This document shows positions 20,912 through 29,469 of a DNA stretch of 64,000 bases, piece by piece. A program made the translations under genes and the position numbers. Position 1 is the stretch's first letter, and each line of letters starts with the position of its first letter. The stretch spans positions 2,282,363 to 2,346,362 of the forward strand of contig NC_015391.1 in the NCBI RefSeq assembly GCF_000195575.1, in the 5' to 3' direction. The DNA comes from Carnobacterium sp. 17-4. Lineage in GTDB: Bacteria; Bacillota; Bacilli; Lactobacillales; Carnobacteriaceae. A model generated the notes under the pieces. It did no database searches. It was not told the DNA's origin and saw only the letters and a list, made by a program, of their open reading frames with translations.

Positions 20912-21802
20912 TCAGTAAAAATAACTTAAAACAGATTCATGTAACTTTGTTTCAACAACTGAATAATTAGTTTTTATAGGACGACACAATAGAACATTAA
21001 AAGGAATCGGGTTCTTAAATGATTTCTCCACATAATCCTCGCTGTTTAAATAGCGACCAATAGGTGAAGGTAAGATAGCAATTGTATCTGAGTAACGAGT
21101 TGTTTCAATTAAAAAATCCCACGAAGAAGAAGTAAAAATGATTTCTGCATTTGAATTTTGTTCCTTAAATGTTCGTTTAACTAAATCGTTGGTCACAAAT
21201 GATTCATTAAATGTAGCAATTGGGTAATCATCAATTTCTGTCCAATTAATTTTATTCTTCTTGCTTAAATCATGAGTTGCTGACATAAAAGCTGTTAATT
21301 CATCAATTTGAATCACATGTTCTTCATAAGCTTTCGGATCAAGATTCGTTGGTTCTATCAATACGACATAATCTAAATCTTTTTGCAAAAACATCCTTCT
21401 CAACTCATTACAGCCATCTTCTACAATCTCTATTTTAATTTCTGGGTTTTCTACGATGAATTTAGAGAAGAAGTTGGAAAAGAAAACACGTAAAATCAAA
21501 GAAGGTACACCTAAACGAATCGTTCCTTTTTGTTTGGATGATTCTTTACGAATCATATTTTTCATTTCATCATGCATTTTCAAAATATCTAAAGCATACC
21601 GGTATAACTTAATGCCACTTGGCGTCATTTCTTCTAATCTTCCATTTTTACGATAAAAAAGACTTAATTCTTCATCTTTTTCAAAATTAGTGATCATTTG
21701 GCTTAAAGCTGACTGCGAGATATGAATTTTTTTTGCAGCTAACGATAAATTGCAACCGCATTCAACAATGTTGATAAAATAATTCAATTGTGTAATATCC
21801 AA
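20912..21802 (-). CDS. LysR-family transcriptional regulator, TTG start
   Basis: DNA-binding domain DITQLNYFINIVECGCNLS then AAKKIHISQSALSQMITNFE (residues 1-60), followed by a type 2 periplasmic-binding effector domain (KGTIRLGVPSLIL onward). Length 296 is standard. The start is TTG, preceded by AGGGG; no better ATG exists without losing the LysR N-terminus. It lies between the CoA operon and the second dehydrogenase gene, both on the same strand, so it is the obvious candidate regulator of either. Ligand unknown. Confidence 0.88.
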   Translation of the reverse strand: MDITQLNYFINIVECGCNLSLAAKKIHISQSALSQMITNFEKDEELSLFYRKNGRLEEMTPSGIKLYRYALDILKMHDEMKNMIRKESSKQKGTIRLGVPSLILRVFFSNFFSKFIVENPEIKIEIVEDGCNELRRMFLQKDLDYVVLIEPTNLDPKAYEEHVIQIDELTAFMSATHDLSKKNKINWTEIDDYPIATFNESFVTNDLVKRTFKEQNSNAEIIFTSSSWDFLIETTRYSDTIAILPSPIGRYLNSEDYVEKSFKNPIPFNVLLCRPIKTNYSVVETKLHESVLSYFY

Positions 21803-21920
21803 TTCCTGTTATTCCCCTTTTTCTTTTGATTATTCCTTTTGGGACCAGTTTATGTCATAAGAAATAATTATACCTATGTATAGAATACCATGGTTAAAGA
21901 TGTTTATGCAAAAGTAGACA

Positions 21921-21967
21921 AAAAAACTCAGAAAACAAGGATTATTGATCCCGTTTTCTGAGTTTTT
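21921..21967. terminator. Bidirectional terminator after the second acyl-CoA dehydrogenase gene
   Basis: CTCAGAAAAC (21927-21936) pairs perfectly with GTTTTCTGAG (21953-21962), with T-runs on both strands. It immediately follows the dehydrogenase stop on the minus strand. Confidence 0.85.
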
Positions 21968-21975
21968 AATAACGT

Positions 21976-23196
21976 TTAAACAAAAGCACCTACACCTGTC
22001 AAATATCTTCCAACAATTAAAGCATTGATTTCATGTGTTCCTTCGTATGAGTAAATAGCTTCTGCATCTGCAAAGAATCGAGCAACATCCGTTTCCAGTG
22101 TAATCCCATTTCCGCCGACTACTTCGCGAGCCAATGCAACAGTCTCCCGCATGCGTAAAGCATTATGCATTTTTGCCATTGAAGAATTTACTTCACGATA
22201 ATTGCCCTCTTCTTGCATTTGAGCTAAGCGTACAGAGAAACTTAAATTAGCAGTTACATTTGCTTGCATGATAGACAATTTTTCTTGAACCAATTGGAAT
22301 GAACCTAAATTTTTACCAAATTGTTCACGTTGTTTGACGTAACGTAAAGCGGCTTCAAATGCCCCTGCTGTCAATCCTGTCGCCAAATGCGAGATATCTG
22401 CTCGTGTAATACGTAAAATACCGGCTACATCTTTAAATGAATTCACATTTTGCAATCTACGATCTTCTCCAACTTTTACATCCGTTAATGTAATATGTCC
22501 GTTTTGTGTCATACGAAGTGAAATTTTCCCTTCGATTTTTTGAACATGTACCCCTTCAGCTTTACCAGGAACCATGAAGGCTTTAACTTTTCCATCCGCT
22601 TCATCACGAGCAAATACAGCTATTTCGTCCGCTGATCCAGCTCCACCGATCCAACGTTTTTCTCCGTTGATGATCCAAGTATCGCCTTCTTTACGTGCAG
22701 TAGTTGCTAGTCCGCCAGCAATGTCTGAACCGTGTTCCGGTTCGGTTAAAGCAAAGCAACCTTGAATTTCATAAGAAGCTGTTTTTTCAGCCCAACGTTC
22801 GATTTGTTCATCATTTCCACCTTGTAACAAAGTTGCGTAGAATAATCCGCCATGAACCGTGTAGAATGTTGCGATAGAAGCATCTAGTTTAGCTAACTCA
22901 AAATATCTAAAAACATTGTATAATTCGCTTGGTTTACGTGTACTTTCACGACCTTCAAATAACAATGGATTATCCATCATTCTTACTTTTCCGATTTTTT
23001 CAAAAGCTTCAAAAGGAAATTCTGCTTTTTCCCAATACTCGCTTAGTACAGGACGTAAATTTATTTCAAGAGCCTCACGTAATTCTTTTAAAACTGTTAA
23101 TTCTCCATCTGTTAATGCGCTTGAATACTCATAAAGATCTGATGGGTAAAAAGTAGCTAAATCAACTGGTCTTTCCATTGTCTTTGTGTTCATCAT
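21976..23196 (-). CDS. Acyl-CoA dehydrogenase, glutaryl-CoA-dehydrogenase-like
   Basis: FAD acyl-CoA dehydrogenase of the GCDH-like branch: QGCFALTEPEHGSDIAGGL, TWIINGEKRWIGGAGSADE, REQFGKNLGSFQLVQEKL and the C-terminal SYEGTHEINALIVGR with the catalytic Glu at about residue 385. Unlike the operon dehydrogenase it keeps this Glu. Whether it also decarboxylates is not decided by these motifs. AAGGGG at spacing 8 supports the first of two tandem ATGs. Monocistronic, bounded by its own terminator, with a cre-like site upstream. Confidence 0.88.
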   Translation of the reverse strand: MMNTKTMERPVDLATFYPSDLYEYSSALTDGELTVLKELREALEINLRPVLSEYWEKAEFPFEAFEKIGKVRMMDNPLLFEGRESTRKPSELYNVFRYFELAKLDASIATFYTVHGGLFYATLLQGGNDEQIERWAEKTASYEIQGCFALTEPEHGSDIAGGLATTARKEGDTWIINGEKRWIGGAGSADEIAVFARDEADGKVKAFMVPGKAEGVHVQKIEGKISLRMTQNGHITLTDVKVGEDRRLQNVNSFKDVAGILRITRADISHLATGLTAGAFEAALRYVKQREQFGKNLGSFQLVQEKLSIMQANVTANLSFSVRLAQMQEEGNYREVNSSMAKMHNALRMRETVALAREVVGGNGITLETDVARFFADAEAIYSYEGTHEINALIVGRYLTGVGAFV

Positions 23197-23242
23197 TTTA
23201 ATCGCCCCTTAATTATTTTTAATTTTTATTAGGTTTTATTTT

Positions 23243-23257
23243 TTCAACCGCTTACAA
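23243..23257 (-). promoter_or_regulatory. cre-like element upstream of the GCDH-like gene
   Basis: The minus strand reads TTGTAAGCGGTTGAA, one mismatch from the 15-bp consensus WTGNAANCGNWNNCW. It is 47 bp upstream of the start codon. The rest of the 264-bp gap to the next gene shows no other clear element. Confidence 0.5.
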
Positions 23258-23460
23258 TGCTTAATTTAGGCCATTTTCAAATTTTAGTCTACTTACCATA
23301 AATTATAGAAGGTATAAGAAGAACTTAACGTCATTCTCCAAACCTATAGTTATTGCTTTTTTTCAAAATGTTGTTGATGTTTTTTAAAATAAATGACAAA
23401 AATAAAAACACTACCTAAAAACAGATTCTTAAAATCAGCTTTTAAATAGTGTTGATTGTT

Positions 23461-24327
23461 TTAGTTAAAGGTAATATATGCTTGTTTACTTCGCTTCAAT
23501 GAATCTACTACATTTTTTCCAGTCTCATCCCATACAATCATACGATAATACGCATCGTGGTAAAAAATAAATTTATAATGGTTTTCATAAGCTTCTTTCA
23601 TCCATTTTTCTTTACTGAATATAGACGTCATTGGATAATCATCGTAAGCCAAGACCCATAAAGGATTTTGATGTGCATGTGTTGGCATGATATCAGCCAT
23701 ATGCAATAATGTTTCACCATTTTGTGTTAGTTTGATTAATGCATGGCCTTCACTGTGTCCTCCAGTGTGGATCATCTCAATTCCTGACACTACTTCAAGC
23801 GATTCCTGATACGTAATGATTTGATCTTGAACTGGCTCCCAATTTTCTTTCCAATACGTGCTTTTGGAGCGAATATTTGGATTTCTCATCTCATCCCATT
23901 CAATCTCATTAACGTAAATATCTGCATTTGGAAAAGTAGAAACGAGCTCCTCATTTTCCGAATGTGTTAATCCGCCGGCATGGTCAAAATGTAAATGTGT
24001 CATCAATACTACGTTGATATCAGCCACTGTCATTCCTAATTCTGCTAAGCTCTTTTCTATCTTTGTCTCTTCCACAACCCCATAATTGCGTCGTTGTTTG
24101 TCTGACAACTTTCCATGTCCTACTCCAGCATCAATCAAGTAATTCTTATTCTGATATTGGATTAAGATCGAATCCGTTGGCAACTCAATTTGATTATTTT
24201 CATTGACCGGGTATTTTCGTGACCATAATGGTTTAGGCACTACACCAAACATCGCTCCTCCATCCATAGAAGTGATTCCACCATCCATCCATGTTAATGT
24301 CATTTCATGAAATTTCAAAGTATCCAT
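23461..24327 (-). CDS. ytnP: Metallo-beta-lactamase-fold hydrolase, YtnP-like (lactonase family)
   Basis: MBL-fold protein with the zinc motif [12 protein letters not shown] (HxHxDH) and downstream His/Asp ligands in [12 protein letters not shown] and [13 protein letters not shown]. The N-terminus [29 protein letters not shown] is very close in style to B. subtilis YtnP, which has been linked to lactone quorum quenching. AAGGAGG at spacing 6 supports the ATG at 24325-24327; an upstream in-frame start would add 11 residues without a ribosome site. Substrate here is unknown. It is a single gene. Confidence 0.85.
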   Translation of the reverse strand: MDTLKFHEMTLTWMDGGITSMDGGAMFGVVPKPLWSRKYPVNENNQIELPTDSILIQYQNKNYLIDAGVGHGKLSDKQRRNYGVVEETKIEKSLAELGMTVADINVVLMTHLHFDHAGGLTHSENEELVSTFPNADIYVNEIEWDEMRNPNIRSKSTYWKENWEPVQDQIITYQESLEVVSGIEMIHTGGHSEGHALIKLTQNGETLLHMADIMPTHAHQNPLWVLAYDDYPMTSIFSKEKWMKEAYENHYKFIFYHDAYYRMIVWDETGKNVVDSLKRSKQAYITFN

Positions 24328-24462
24328 TGATATCCTCCTTATGTAAAAAAACGTTTCCAATCATTTCAATTGATTATACGCATACTTTTTTGTTATTTCA
24401 AAGAAATTTTTTTTGAATTCACATTGTTTAATAAAAATGTTCATGAGAAGAACTTTTTCAAC

Positions 24463-24502
24463 AAAAAAACAGGTTCAAAGTTTTTACTTCGAACCTGTTT
24501 TA
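24463..24502. terminator. Terminator after the ketopantoate-reductase-like gene
   Basis: ACAGGTTCGAAG pairs with CTTTGAACCTGT on the minus strand (one wobble) around a 6-nt loop and is followed by seven T. The plus strand also has TTTT after the stem. Confidence 0.8.
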
Positions 24503-24512
24503 AGAGATATTT

Positions 24513-25439
24513 TTAACGTTTGATTCCCAAGATATCTTCTTTTGCGTGAATTAATTGAGTAATCAATTGACTATATGGTGCTTCAAATCCTTTAGCTTCA
24601 GCTTGTTTTGCAACTTCTCCATTTAAGAAGTCGATTTCAGTTAGACGCTTGTTCTTTAAATCTTGGTGCATAGAAGGATAATGTTCGCCCACTTTTTCAG
24701 CTGTCCCTTTTAAATAATTCACAGTTTCTTCAACATCTATATGAACGCCTTCAGTTTCGGCTACACGAGAAAATTCACTGACAATTTTTTTATTTAATTG
24801 GTCAATTTGGGAAGTTTCGAATAGTTCTTTGATATTGCAATCTAACAATGAACAAAGAGCATTCATCGTCCCATTCACACAAGCTTTTCTCCAAGTTGTA
24901 AAGTTAACATTTTGACTGTATACTCCATTCAATCCACAATCTGCCATCATTTTTACAACTTCACGCGTACCTTCTTCTTCATTTTCATCACTGTTTTGAA
25001 CTTCAACTGGACCTTCTCCCATAAAGTGAGTTTTACCTGGAGCATCTATTCCACCAGTCCACAAGGTTGTTCCCATAATAATATTTTTTTGAGGAATATA
25101 TTCTGAAATAGTTTTCGCATGACCTAGTCCATTTAACAAACACACAACTTTTGTATCTTCTGTCAGCATATGTTTGATTTTTTCTAACATCTGTCTTAAT
25201 CCCATTGATTTAGTAAAAATAAAGACTGTATCAAATGTATCTTTGATTTCTTCTGGCTTCCCTATTGGGATAATGACATTATCTTCTTTTCCATTTACTG
25301 TAATGGACAAACCGTTTTCTTTGATAGCATTAATATGGTCATCCCAAAAATCGATTAATGTAACGTCATTTCCATCTTTTTTCATCATGTATCCAAATCC
25401 GCATCCTAAAGCTCCTGAACCTGCAATTGCTATCTTCAT
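24513..25439 (-). CDS. panE: Ketopantoate reductase family protein (ApbA/PanE)
   Basis: NADP-dependent 2-oxo-acid reductase fold: GSGALGCGFGYMMKKDGNDV for the cofactor, FTKSMGLRQMLEKI, LLNGLGHAKTISEYIP and the C-terminal helical domain with RKACVNGTMNALCSLLDC (catalytic-Lys region) and SMHQDLKNKRLTEIDFLNGEV. Length 308 is typical. It follows an EIIC-like membrane protein gene by 38 bp, not pantothenate genes, so it may reduce another 2-oxo acid (PanE homologues in lactococci act on branched 2-oxo acids). The assignment to family is firm, the substrate is not. Confidence 0.82.
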   Translation of the reverse strand: MKIAIAGSGALGCGFGYMMKKDGNDVTLIDFWDDHINAIKENGLSITVNGKEDNVIIPIGKPEEIKDTFDTVFIFTKSMGLRQMLEKIKHMLTEDTKVVCLLNGLGHAKTISEYIPQKNIIMGTTLWTGGIDAPGKTHFMGEGPVEVQNSDENEEEGTREVVKMMADCGLNGVYSQNVNFTTWRKACVNGTMNALCSLLDCNIKELFETSQIDQLNKKIVSEFSRVAETEGVHIDVEETVNYLKGTAEKVGEHYPSMHQDLKNKRLTEIDFLNGEVAKQAEAKGFEAPYSQLITQLIHAKEDILGIKR

Positions 25440-25477
25440 TTTATTATTCCTCCATTTTTTCGTTATCTATTAGTTAA

Positions 25478-26524
25478 TTAATTTGAAGCAGGGATAAATT
25501 TAAAGATCTCATCTTCATAGATGTGTAAGAATTTACTACACACCATATCGATAATAAATCCTCCAACAAAAGGTATTACAAAGTAAGCTAACATAACATT
25601 AAGTAAACCAGTTCCCATGTTAAAGGCTTGAATAGGTCCAACTAATCCTACAATTCCAAACCCAGCCGTTTGCGGAGTTCCATGAATCGTTAACACATAT
25701 ACTCCAATACCTGAGATAACTGCATTTATAACTACTGGTATCATTATTTTTGGATATTTGATCAAATTAGGAATCATCATTTTCATAGCACCAAGTAAGA
25801 TCGCCAAGGTTGTTCCAGATTGATTAATTCTCAAAGAACCAATGACTAAAATTGCTGTACAAGCTGTCACACCTACCGCAGCAGCCCCAGCTCCTAATCC
25901 AGCAACACCTATTGCAATTCCAATTGCTACTGTTGAAATTGGTGAGATAATTAAAATTGAGAATGCTACAGAAATTAAGATTACCATCAATAAAGGTTGT
26001 AGAGTTGTAAAACTATTGATCAGTTCTCCAATTGAAGAAGTAATGATGCCCACATATGGCAATATGATCAGACCAATCGTTCCTACACCAGCACCAACGA
26101 TAATTGGCATAAGAATCAAGGTCAATGAACCTAAGCGACCTTGCAACAACCGCGTAACAAAAACTGCTATAGCGGAAACTAGCATAACGTTAATCAAGTC
26201 TCCAATACCAACCAGTTGAACACCAGCTTCGGTAACTTTATAAGCACCTGATCCTAAGAAGGCTGCTGCACCAACAATTACACTTTCCATTCCATTCATT
26301 TTAAATTGCATGGCTACGAGAACTCCAATAATAGCTGGTGTAATAAATTGCATAATTGTCACTACACTTGATAACAATACAAATATAGAACCATAAGGAA
26401 TAAGTGCTTTAAAGATGGACCCCAATATCGCATTGGCAATTAGCCCAATAACGATTCCAGATGCTGTTCCTCCTAATACTTTGTTCAAATAATCTTTACC
26501 AGTATATTTTACTCTTTCTTCCAT
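25478..26524 (-). CDS. PTS EIIC-like integral membrane protein (PF13303 type)
   Basis: About ten hydrophobic segments with the opening GKDYLNKVLGGTASGIVIGL and repeated glycine-rich helices (GVAGLGAGAAAVGVTACTA), resembling the PTS_EIIC_2 family. No EIIA or EIIB gene is next to it, so PTS function is uncertain. AAAGG at spacing 9 marks the ATG at 26522-26524; a TTG three codons upstream touches the ribosome site. It forms an operon with the ketopantoate-reductase-like gene, suggesting transport of a substrate of that enzyme. Confidence 0.75.
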   Translation of the reverse strand: MEERVKYTGKDYLNKVLGGTASGIVIGLIANAILGSIFKALIPYGSIFVLLSSVVTIMQFITPAIIGVLVAMQFKMNGMESVIVGAAAFLGSGAYKVTEAGVQLVGIGDLINVMLVSAIAVFVTRLLQGRLGSLTLILMPIIVGAGVGTIGLIILPYVGIITSSIGELINSFTTLQPLLMVILISVAFSILIISPISTVAIGIAIGVAGLGAGAAAVGVTACTAILVIGSLRINQSGTTLAILLGAMKMMIPNLIKYPKIMIPVVINAVISGIGVYVLTIHGTPQTAGFGIVGLVGPIQAFNMGTGLLNVMLAYFVIPFVGGFIIDMVCSKFLHIYEDEIFKFIPASN

Positions 26525-27075
26525 TAAACTCAACCTTTCTTATGTTTACTATATGAATAATTAATCAACATGTATAACATTGTTAAATAATTCACTAATA
26601 TTCTTTACTAGTTAAATTTATCACAAACTAAAAATTATTTCAATGCTTATTTTTACTTTTTTGTCTTTTAAAAAACATGCTATTTATTTTAAAATAAATT
26701 CAAATGTTATTTTATTTTAAAAACAGTGTTGATAAACCTTTATTTTAATAGGATAATATACTTATAATGATAATTACCCAATGCTAATATATTTAGTTTA
26801 TAATCGTATTGGCAGAGTTAATTAATTTTCCACATTTTAGATTAATTTATTTGCTCATTTTTTATCAATATAGTATTTTTTCATGAATTCCAACCTATAC
26901 CTGTTATACTTATTTTCTATTTAGTGTATATATAAACATAAAAAAACATTATCATTTAAGTCGATCGTAGAAAACGCACAAATAAATAAAAACTGTTTTT
27001 TTATTTATTTGTGCGTTTTGGTAAACTAAAAAAAGGAAAACATGTTTTTAAAAATAGAGAAAAGAGGAACTTTAT
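26525..27075. other. AT-rich divergent intergenic region
   Basis: About 550 bp between two divergent genes. It holds an 18-bp perfect palindrome ATTTATTTTAAAATAAAT (26682-26699) with a partial copy near 26712, possible operator material for the membrane/reductase operon, and the long inverted repeat described separately. No open reading frame with a ribosome site was recognised. Confidence 0.5.
26971..27019. repeat. Perfect 22-bp inverted repeat with 5-nt loop
   Basis: The arm at 26971-26992 (starting AAAACGCACAAATAAAT) is exactly repeated in inverse at 26998-27019, loop CTGTT. It lies 57 bp before a TTG-started gene, not between convergent 3' ends. On RNA it would fold as a stable hairpin; as DNA it could be an operator or a relic of a mobile element end. 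Confidence 0.75.
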
Positions 27076-27708
27076 TTGGACAGAAAATATATAAAAAAAT
27101 TTGCACGAGGAACCTTGAAACAAAACTTTTTGGTGATAGTATTAATAACCAGTATTCCAATCCTAATTAACATACATAGTGCACTCCAAGAAATTGACGA
27201 CTTAAGTCTACTTAAATTTTTTTTGGTTTCACTATTTATCGGTATTCTTGTTTCTTCTTTTCACCCATTCATTGATATAGGGATTTTAAAATTTAATCGA
27301 AACGAACCTTTCTCTTTTCAAAAAGATATAATAGAAATTTTTAAAACACACGGTAAACGTTATATTTTAACTATGTGGCTAAGAGAAATTTCTATCTTAT
27401 TTTGGTCACTTTTCTTAATCATACCTGGTATATATAAAAGTTACTCTTACACTCTTGTTACCTATATATTGATAGACAACGATGATCTAAGTTATAAAGA
27501 AGCTCTTTCTAAAAGTGAAGAATTAATGGAGGGCTTCAAGATGGATTGGTTTATAATGGATCTATCTTTCCTTCTTTGGGATATTTTAGCATTATTTACA
27601 TTTGGTATACCTTATATCTGGTTAACGCCTTACAAATGGACCACTTACGCAAAATTTTATGATGAACGTATGAAACTATTATCAAATGTTAAAGTTTCTA
27701 TTGCATAG
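27076..27708 (+). CDS. DUF975 integral membrane protein, TTG start
   Basis: Membrane protein of 210 residues with four to five hydrophobic segments and the DUF975 hallmark SLFLIIPGIYKSYSYTLV followed by DNDDLSYKEALSKSEELMEG. Starts at TTG 27076 behind AAAGAGGA (spacing 7). Function of the family is unknown. The C-terminal segment YIWLTPYKWTTYAKFYDE also fits. Single gene, preceded by a long inverted repeat and followed by a terminator. Confidence 0.8.
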   Translation: MDRKYIKKFARGTLKQNFLVIVLITSIPILINIHSALQEIDDLSLLKFFLVSLFIGILVSSFHPFIDIGILKFNRNEPFSFQKDIIEIFKTHGKRYILTMWLREISILFWSLFLIIPGIYKSYSYTLVTYILIDNDDLSYKEALSKSEELMEGFKMDWFIMDLSFLLWDILALFTFGIPYIWLTPYKWTTYAKFYDERMKLLSNVKVSIA

Positions 27709-27757
27709 ACACCATTCAAAACTATTAACAAATCCATTGGTAATGGTTACTAGAATC

Positions 27758-27803
27758 AAAAAGAGCTAAATTTCCTTAAAAATGGAGGTTTAGCTCTTTT
27801 CAT
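27758..27803. terminator. Bidirectional terminator between DUF975 and cstA-like genes
   Basis: AAAAGAGCTAAA pairs with TTTAGCTCTTTT (27759-27770 with 27789-27800), with T-rich flanks on both strands, between two convergent genes. Confidence 0.75.
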
Positions 27804-27824
27804 TTTGTTATCCTTTAACTTTAT

Positions 27825-29306
27825 TTATTGATTATGCGATGAAAATGTTCCTATTGGCAATTGATCGTTCAATAATTCATCTGATGGATCTAAATCTCTT
27901 TTTTGCTTTTTACCTGTTTCCCAATAAAGGGCTATTATACCAAGTGTTAAGATTGTACTTAAGATATACGTTAATGTGCTCAAACCCATACCCAAGCCAA
28001 TTGGTTCACTAAATATATAAACCACACAAGCATAGAGCATAAATATTCCGGGAAGAAGAGTCACAAAATAATTTTTATTTTTCAAATACAAATAACGTGT
28101 TGAGACTAATAAAGAGATTACTGCTGTAACTTGATTTGCCCAGTTGAAATATCTCCATAAAATATTAAAATCAACTTGCGTTAGAATTAATGAAATAATA
28201 TATAAAGGAATGGTTACCATCAATACTTTTTTCAGTGTATCTTGTTTAATATGCAAGTAATCTGCTGTTATTGTCCGTAAACTTCTAAATGCAGAAAGTC
28301 CTGAAGAAATCGGCAACACAATTACTCCTATAATCGCAACTGTCCCAAACACACTGCCTAGTAGCATGTAAGATACTTGGTTGACTACAAGTGAAGGCGT
28401 TCCATTATTGATCATTTGGCTGAGCGTTTGTCCGTTAAATAACGACATAGAAGCTGCTGCCCATATCATCGCAATTACACCTTCAGCAATCATCATGCCA
28501 TAAAAAGTAAAGCGACCTTCTTTTTCATTTTTAGATGTTCTAGAAACCATTGGTGCTTGTGTAGCATGGAAACCAGATAAAGCTCCACAAGAAATGGTAA
28601 AGAACAAAGCAGGAAAAATTGGTGTACCTTCTGGATTGAAATTTTGCATCGTGCCTGGTGTTAAGTTCGGAATAGTATGTCCACCAAAAATTAAACTTAA
28701 TCCAATAGCTAGTGTACTGATAATCAGAATTGCTCCAAAATAAGGGTAAACAGCTCCCATCGCTTTATCTATTGGCAAAATAGTCGAGATTAGGTAATAA
28801 ACAAAAATCAATCCAATAATTACTCCTAATGTTAACCAATCGGGAGTAATACTTTCAATCAAGTTAGCCGGTGAAGTAACGAAAACAGTACCTACTAACA
28901 TCAAAAGCAGCATAGAAAAAATATTAACGACATGTTTTACTGGTTTTCCTAAGTATTTGCTGGCTAATTCTGGCAAATGGGCGCCGTCATTTCGTAAAGA
29001 AATCATACCCAGCATATAGTCATGTACTGCCCCTCCTAGAATACAACCCACGATTATCCAAATATAAGCCACTGGTCCATAAAGCGCTCCCATTATAGGA
29101 CCAAAAATAGGTCCCGTTCCTGCAATATTTAATAATTGAATAATAGCATTTTTTGATTTAGACATCGGAATAAAATCATATCCGTCCCTTAACGCTTCTG
29201 CAGGAGTTGTACGATCTGGATCAATCCCAAAATTCTTTTCAATATACTTTCCATAAACAAAATACCCTAAAATTAGTAACGCAATACCACCCAACAATGT
29301 AATCAT
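27825..29306 (-). CDS. cstA: CstA-family carbon starvation/pyruvate transporter (short form)
   Basis: Multi-pass transporter. Diagnostic CstA segments: DGYDFIPMSKSKNAIIQLLNIAGTGP-type N-terminus, GAVHDYMLGMISLRNDG, and CGALSGFHATQAPMVSRT. At 493 residues it is the short Gram-positive form, compared with about 700 in E. coli CstA/BtsT. AGGAGG precedes the ATG. It lies directly downstream of lytS-lytT; in E. coli the LytTR system BtsSR controls the CstA-family pyruvate symporter BtsT, and in Bacillus LytST controls pyruvate uptake, so pyruvate transport is the best inference here. Confidence 0.88.
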   Translation of the reverse strand: MITLLGGIALLILGYFVYGKYIEKNFGIDPDRTTPAEALRDGYDFIPMSKSKNAIIQLLNIAGTGPIFGPIMGALYGPVAYIWIIVGCILGGAVHDYMLGMISLRNDGAHLPELASKYLGKPVKHVVNIFSMLLLMLVGTVFVTSPANLIESITPDWLTLGVIIGLIFVYYLISTILPIDKAMGAVYPYFGAILIISTLAIGLSLIFGGHTIPNLTPGTMQNFNPEGTPIFPALFFTISCGALSGFHATQAPMVSRTSKNEKEGRFTFYGMMIAEGVIAMIWAAASMSLFNGQTLSQMINNGTPSLVVNQVSYMLLGSVFGTVAIIGVIVLPISSGLSAFRSLRTITADYLHIKQDTLKKVLMVTIPLYIISLILTQVDFNILWRYFNWANQVTAVISLLVSTRYLYLKNKNYFVTLLPGIFMLYACVVYIFSEPIGLGMGLSTLTYILSTILTLGIIALYWETGKKQKRDLDPSDELLNDQLPIGTFSSHNQ

Positions 29307-29414
29307 GCTATTCTGCCTCCTTATAGTATTAAATAAAAAGTTACCACTTTTTTTAATAGCCCTACTGTACTATAAAAAATGAGGCTTATGATTCAATTCA
29401 AGCTGACATAGCAA

Positions 29415-29444
29415 AACTGCAGGCTAACATGCTCGCCTGCAGTT
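29415..29444 (-). terminator. Hairpin/terminator between lytT and the cstA-like gene
   Basis: AACTGCAGGC pairs perfectly with GCCTGCAGTT around a 10-nt loop, followed on the minus strand by TTTTGC. It ends the lytST transcript and leaves a 100-bp region for a separate cstA promoter. Confidence 0.7.
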
Positions 29445-29469
29445 CTCAAATTCATTCAATTAATGAGCA

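Noticed and set aside
25842-26219. Plus-strand ORF of 125 codons inside the EIIC-like gene
   Set aside because: Antisense of glycine-rich membrane helices; composition explains the open frame.
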